From: an uncultured Pseudoxanthomonas sp.
Lineage (GTDB): Bacteria > Pseudomonadota > Gammaproteobacteria > Xanthomonadales > Xanthomonadaceae
Direction of reading: 5' to 3'
Assembly (NCBI GenBank): GCA_946479745.1
Contig: CAMLGZ010000001.1
Span: forward strand, 62,001 to 126,000
Length of the DNA: 64,000 bases
Within the stretch, counting starts at the first letter, position 1; the number at the start of each line of letters is the position of its first letter. Shown piece by piece: positions 60,239 through 64,000 of the stretch. The position numbers and the translations under genes are program-made. The notes under the pieces are model-generated. The model saw only the letters and a list, made by a program, of their open reading frames with translations. It did no database searches and was not told where the DNA came from.

Positions 60239-61288
60239 TCAACCACCGATCAGGAACATTTCGACATGCCTGCCCTTGGCGGCTTCGCGCTCGCCGCGCA
60301 ACTCGCTGTAGCGATCGTCCCGCCGCGACCACAGCGCAGCGAGATGATCGGAAAACGCCGCTTCTCCCTGTGCGAGTTCGCCGCGCAGATCCGTTCCCTC
60401 TGAAGCGAACAGGCAAGTATATAGATGCCCATCCGCCGAAACCCGCGCGCGATGGCAGTCGCCGCAGAAGGTCTCGCTGACCGAGCTGACGAAGCCTATC
60501 TCGCCCTCGCCGTCTTCGAAACGGTAGCGCGTCGCCACTTCGCCGCGATAGTTGGGATCGAGCGGCCGCATCGGCCAGCGCGCGGCGATGCGGTCGCGGA
60601 GCTCGGCGGAAGTAACCACCTGCGCGCGCCGCCAACCGTTGCAGGTGCCTACGTCCATGTATTCGATGAAGCGCAGCACATGTCCGCTGCCGCGGAAGTG
60701 CTCCACCAGCGGCAGCACCTGATTTTCGTTGACGCCGCGCTGGACTACGCAGTTGATCTTCAGCGAATGAAACCCCGCCCGCGTTGCGGCGTCGATGCCT
60801 TCCATCACCACGGATACTTCGCCACGACCGCCGGACATTTCGCGGAACAGCTCCGCGTCCAGTGCGTCCACGCTGACCGTCAGCCTGCGCAAACCGGCGC
60901 GATGCAGCGCCTCTGCCTGCGCGGCCAACAGCGACCCATTGGTGGTCAGGGCCAGATCCTCGATCCCCGGAATGACGGAAAGACGCGCGATCAACTCCGG
61001 CAGGCGCTTGCGCAACAGTGGTTCGCCACCGGTCAGACGCAGTTTGTTGACGCCGAGGCGCGCGAATCCGCGCACCAGGGTTTCTATTTCATCGAACGAC
61101 AGGCGCGACGCCGAATCCAGGCCGTAGTCGTCGGGCACCTGATCGGCAGGCATGCAGTAGCCGCAGCGGAAATTGCAGGCCTCGATCACCGACAGGCGCA
61201 GGTCGCGCAACGGCCGGCCGCGCGTATCCAGAGGCATGCCCGACGGCATGCCCGGCGGCCAAGCCCGGGTTTGCGAAACTGCACTCAT
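60239..61288 (-). CDS. moaA: GTP 3',8-cyclase MoaA
   Basis: 349 residues. Radical SAM cysteines CNFRCGYC near the N-terminus, LTGGEPLLR, and the C-terminal cluster cysteines in ETFCGDCHRARVSADGHLYT and its following C. C-terminal Gly-Gly. It starts molybdenum cofactor synthesis from GTP. Nineteen bases after the MBL gene, so there is no room for a molybdenum-cofactor riboswitch. The first 25 residues (SQTRAWPPGMPSGMPL) are family-variable. Confidence 0.96.
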   Translation of the reverse strand: MSAVSQTRAWPPGMPSGMPLDTRGRPLRDLRLSVIEACNFRCGYCMPADQVPDDYGLDSASRLSFDEIETLVRGFARLGVNKLRLTGGEPLLRKRLPELIARLSVIPGIEDLALTTNGSLLAAQAEALHRAGLRRLTVSVDALDAELFREMSGGRGEVSVVMEGIDAATRAGFHSLKINCVVQRGVNENQVLPLVEHFRGSGHVLRFIEYMDVGTCNGWRRAQVVTSAELRDRIAARWPMRPLDPNYRGEVATRYRFEDGEGEIGFVSSVSETFCGDCHRARVSADGHLYTCLFASEGTDLRGELAQGEAAFSDHLAALWSRRDDRYSELRGEREAAKGRHVEMFLIGG

Positions 61289-61307
61289 GATCAGGGGACA
61301 CTCATGA

Positions 61308-62060
61308 TCAAGCGATGGGGGCGACAGTGGTCTCGTGCAAGGCTACCACTTCGCCCTTCCTGGCTACCCGATAACCGCGTGCTTCCAGGGCGCGCCCGTC
61401 CTCGGCGCTGGCGTAGTGGTAAAGCAGGCAGCGCTGCAGCAGCTCAGGCGGGTATTCGCGCTCCAGATCGTCGATACCGCTGTGCGAGGGGTTGCCGTGC
61501 AGACCGCAATCGTGAGCGACGCACTCGCCGGCATCGGCGAATTTCGCCAGTGTTTCGGGGATCGGCCGGGTGTCGCCGGTCCAGACCAGGCTGCCGCGCA
61601 GGCGCAGGCCGTAGGCGGTTTCAGGCCAATGATGGCGGGCCGGGAACACTTCCAGCTGCACGCCGTCGTGCCAGAACGAAACACCGACCGGTATCACCTG
61701 GAACGCATCCCAGAAGTTGACCCCGCCCTCGGCCAGCGCATTGGGATAGCTGCCCACGCGCTGGTGCAACAGCGGCACGACCGGGGCCGGAACGTAGAGC
61801 TTCACTTTTCCGCGGCGCTCCGGGTCGAACCAGGCAGCCACGAACAACCGTTCGAAACCGCCGACATGGTCCAGATGCGTATGAGTGACGAACAAGGCTT
61901 GCGGCATGGCACCGTAGTGCGCCAGATAAGCCGACAAGCCCTCCGCCCCGCAATCGATGGTCAGCCAGGGCAACCCGTCGCGCTCGATGGTCGCGTTGGC
62001 CGAGCCCAGCTCCACCGCCGCTGCGCTGCCCACGCCCAGGAACCGCAAAGCCCAGCCCAT
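61308..62060 (-). CDS. MBL-fold metal-dependent hydrolase
   Basis: 250 residues. The main metal-binding motif is VTHTHLDHVGGFERL, and further ligand residues are likely in ARHHWP, VWTGDTRPIPE and AHDCGLHG. A stand-alone metallo-beta-lactamase fold, possibly phosphodiesterase- or RNase Z-like; the substrate is unknown. The ATG overlaps the kdkA stop (ATGA), so the two are cotranscribed with moaA after. Confidence 0.88.
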   Translation of the reverse strand: MGWALRFLGVGSAAAVELGSANATIERDGLPWLTIDCGAEGLSAYLAHYGAMPQALFVTHTHLDHVGGFERLFVAAWFDPERRGKVKLYVPAPVVPLLHQRVGSYPNALAEGGVNFWDAFQVIPVGVSFWHDGVQLEVFPARHHWPETAYGLRLRGSLVWTGDTRPIPETLAKFADAGECVAHDCGLHGNPSHSGIDDLEREYPPELLQRCLLYHYASAEDGRALEARGYRVARKGEVVALHETTVAPIA

Positions 62061-62809
62061 CAGAAGCCCCGTTGCCAGGCGATGTCGTAGGCCCGGCGCA
62101 GGCGGGCGAAGTCGTGCATCACTTCCTCCTGGCTACGCGTATCGCGAAGTTTCAATAGCGAGCGCTGCAAACGCATCAGGTTGTTCTCGCGCCAACCGGT
62201 AGCCGGAATACGCAGTGCGCCACGGTCGAAATCGATCATCCAGCCCTTTCCCTGAGGGTCGAACAACAGATTGTGGGCATTGAGGTCGGCGTGGTCGACC
62301 CCCGCGCGGTGGAAGCGCGCGATCAGACGGCCGGTCTCTTCCCAAGGAGCGTCCTTGCCGGCGACCTGGGCGCGATCGGCGAGCGTGCGCACATCGGGCA
62401 GCCGCTCGATCAGGATCGCGGCGCGATAGGTCATGCCGTTGCGCACGTAACTGGCGGCGATGGGACGCGGCACCGGCAGCCCCTTGGTCAGCAGGGCGCG
62501 GGTCAGACGGAATTCTTCGAAACTGCGGGTGCGGTTGGCGCCGTGCCACAGGTATTGGTCGCGGCTCACCCGCGCCGCCCAACCGCCTCGCAGGTACAGG
62601 CGCAACAGGCTGGGACCGAACGGCGCATCGACGAACCAGGCGCCGCCGCGGCCGCCGCTATCGACCGGCCGGGCCCGTTCGGACCACTTCGCGGGCAGGA
62701 ACCATTCCGGATCCGCTTGCCGTAGTTGTTTGCTGTCGAACAGAATCGCTCCCAATCCGCTACCTTCGCGGAACGGGGTCATGGATTCCGTTGCGTCAAA
62801 ATCGACCAT
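62060..62809 (-). CDS. kdkA: 3-deoxy-D-manno-octulosonic acid kinase
   Basis: 249 residues. RIO/KdkA-like kinase fold with [39 protein letters not shown], the catalytic loop [17 protein letters not shown] and the metal motif [11 protein letters not shown]. It phosphorylates the Kdo of the LPS core at O-4 in organisms with one Kdo. The [18 protein letters not shown] start fits homologs in xanthomonads. The divergent GT9 gene starts only 20 bases away. Confidence 0.92.
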   Translation of the reverse strand: MVDFDATESMTPFREGSGLGAILFDSKQLRQADPEWFLPAKWSERARPVDSGGRGGAWFVDAPFGPSLLRLYLRGGWAARVSRDQYLWHGANRTRSFEEFRLTRALLTKGLPVPRPIAASYVRNGMTYRAAILIERLPDVRTLADRAQVAGKDAPWEETGRLIARFHRAGVDHADLNAHNLLFDPQGKGWMIDFDRGALRIPATGWRENNLMRLQRSLLKLRDTRSQEEVMHDFARLRRAYDIAWQRGF

Positions 62810-62829
62810 TCCTCCGAGTCTAACAATAC

Positions 62830-63879
62830 TTGTCTACCAATCCCTTATCGCTGTGCCTGCTGCGCCTGTCGGCGCTGGGCGATGTGACCCATGTCGTGCC
62901 TTTGGTCCGCACGTTGCAACGCGCATGGCCGCAGGTGCAACTGCACTGGATCATCGACAAGGGCGGCCAGAAGCTGCTGGAAGGCCTGGACGGCGTGACC
63001 TTCCATGCCTATGACAAGCGCTCCGGACTGGCGGGCATGCGTGCCTTGCGCGGGCAACTGCCGGCGGACGGCTTCGACGCGCTGCTGCAGATGCAGGTGG
63101 CCTTGCGCGCCAACGTACTGTCGGCCTTCATTCCCGCCAGGCGCCGTATCGGCTACGACCGCGCCCGCGCCAAGGACCTGCATGGCCTCTTCATCAATGA
63201 GCGCATCCCCGACCGTCCCGGTATCCATGTGCTGGACGCCATCGGCAGCTTCTGCGAGCCTCTGGGCCTGAAACAGACCGAGGTCGTGTGGAACCTGCCC
63301 GTGCCCGAAGCCGCGCGCGAATGGGCCAGGGCGCAGTGGGTCGACGATGGAACGCCGACCTTGATGATCTCGCCCTGCTCCAGCCACGTGCGCCGCAACT
63401 GGTATCCGGACCGCTATGCCGCTGTCGCCGACCACGCTGCGGCCCAGGGCTGGCGCATCGTTTTGTGCGGCGGCCGCAGCGAGCTGGAACGCAGCACTAC
63501 CGACGCGATCCTAGCGGCGATGAAAGCGACCGCGCTGGATCTTGTCGGCAAGGACACGCTGAAACAATTGCCCGCCCTGCTGGAGCGCGCCGAACTGGTG
63601 ATGACGCCGGACTCGGGCCCGATGCACATCGCCAATGCCATGGGCGCGAAGGTGCTGGGCCTGCATGCGGCCAGCAATCCGCTGCGCAGCGGGCCGTACT
63701 CGGACGTGCGCTATTGCGTGGACAAATACGATGCGGCCGCGCGCAAGTTCCTGGGCAAGCCGGGGTCGGAACTCAAGTGGGGAACCAAGATCGAGTCCGA
63801 TGGAGTGATGGAACTGATAAGCGTCACGGACGCGATCGCCGCGTTCGAACGTTACCGGGCCGACCGGCTTCCCGCATAG
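62830..63879 (+). CDS. Glycosyltransferase family 9 protein (heptosyltransferase-like)
   Basis: 349 residues. GT9 marks: [52 protein letters not shown] and [20 protein letters not shown]. Such enzymes (WaaC/WaaF/WaaQ-like) add heptose to LPS core at the inner membrane. An in-frame stop at 62821 leaves the TTG at 62830 as the only start before the first motif. It is divergent from kdkA with 20 bases between, so both promoters must lie in coding sequence. Confidence 0.92.
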   Translation: MSTNPLSLCLLRLSALGDVTHVVPLVRTLQRAWPQVQLHWIIDKGGQKLLEGLDGVTFHAYDKRSGLAGMRALRGQLPADGFDALLQMQVALRANVLSAFIPARRRIGYDRARAKDLHGLFINERIPDRPGIHVLDAIGSFCEPLGLKQTEVVWNLPVPEAAREWARAQWVDDGTPTLMISPCSSHVRRNWYPDRYAAVADHAAAQGWRIVLCGGRSELERSTTDAILAAMKATALDLVGKDTLKQLPALLERAELVMTPDSGPMHIANAMGAKVLGLHAASNPLRSGPYSDVRYCVDKYDAAARKFLGKPGSELKWGTKIESDGVMELISVTDAIAAFERYRADRLPA

Positions 63880-63903
63880 GAAAGGAAGGGTTCGGCCCGA
63901 CTA

Positions 63904-64000
63904 TCAGGGGTTGGAAGCGGCCCGGTAGTCCTGGTAGGACTTCTCTTCCACATAGCTGGAACCCAGCGCCAGGTTGATGTCCTTCTTGATCCGCGCGCGG
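63904..64000 (-). CDS. C-terminal end of an unknown protein (cut by window edge)
   Basis: Reverse-strand frame with TGA at 63906-63904, open to the window edge. The visible residues are RARIKKDINLALGSSYVEEK and SYQDYRAASNP, polar and helical. I do not recognise the protein. It converges with the GT9 gene across 24 bases. Confidence 0.6.
   Translation of the reverse strand, partial: RARIKKDINLALGSSYVEEKSYQDYRAASNP

Noticed and set aside
61289..61307. Molybdenum-cofactor riboswitch before moaA
   Set aside because: Only 19 bases separate moaA from the upstream gene; no room for the structure.

Overview
The window is a gene-dense, high-GC piece of a gammaproteobacterial chromosome. Gene content and order point to the Xanthomonadaceae/Lysobacteraceae (Lysobacter/Pseudoxanthomonas/Xanthomonas-like). 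The pointers are an rpoE-rseA-mucD operon, a KdkA-type Kdo kinase, a divergent desaturase/FabR-type locus, an rpmF-fab-pabB-mltG-tmk-holB-pilZ order, and many short GTAGG-headed hairpin repeats between genes. Genus and species cannot be fixed from sequence reading alone. No phage, plasmid, CRISPR array or large island is visible; the content is mostly housekeeping.

Layout. 1-5 kb: 3' part of a YfbK-like VWA protein, an 86-aa orphan and a GAF-GAF-GGDEF-EAL protein. 5-9 kb: an ECF sigma/membrane anti-sigma-like pair translationally coupled to YigZ and an ABC exporter. 9-13 kb: a REP-associated tyrosine transposase (RAYT) between two matching hairpins, then a desaturase plus ferredoxin-reductase operon divergent from a FabR/DesT-type repressor, with palindromes between them. 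13-19.8 kb: L,D-transpeptidase, AidB-like dehydrogenase, FAD monooxygenase, cold-shock protein, nagZ-hpt-MTI phosphorylase, CYTH protein. 19.8-25 kb: rlmD, YdbL/YdbH envelope proteins, an orphan receiver-Hpt protein. 24.8-30.5 kb: lepA-lepB-DUF4845-rnc-era-recO. 30.5-33.8 kb: rpoE-rseA-mucD with a sigma-E-like promoter. 34-36.3 kb: a multifunctional beta-oxidation protein and a 57-aa membrane protein. 36.4-47.5 kb: the cluster running yceD-rpmF-fabH-fabD-fabG-acpP-fabF-pabB-mltG-tmk-holB-pilZ, without plsX or pabC at their usual places, plus yceF on the other strand. 47.5-54.2 kb: a GT39 glycosyltransferase and a moxR-DUF58-transglutaminase operon interrupted by a 263-bp multi-arm inverted-repeat element, then an Slp lipoprotein. 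54.2-57.4 kb: hinT, recR, ebfC, dnaX. 57.5-57.8 kb: tRNA-Ser(GGA) and the SRP RNA. 57.8-62.8 kb: a leftward run kdkA, MBL hydrolase, moaA-moaC-moaD-moaE, beta-propeller protein. 62.8-64 kb: a divergent GT9 (heptosyltransferase-like) gene and the edge of an unknown gene.

How it fits together. Most genes serve membrane and envelope building (fatty acids, LPS core/Kdo, lipoproteins, peptidoglycan recycling and transglycosylation), translation and secretion (LepA, LepB, SRP RNA, RNase III/Era), replication and repair (DnaX, HolB, RecO, RecR) and envelope-stress control (RpoE-RseA-MucD and a second ECF pair). The less routine material lies in intergenic DNA: at least five hairpin-repeat families, a RAYT flanked by hairpins related to one of them, repeat ends that supply the stop codons of several genes, and the branched element inside the moxR operon. 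No stretch longer than about 300 bp is without an assigned gene or element.
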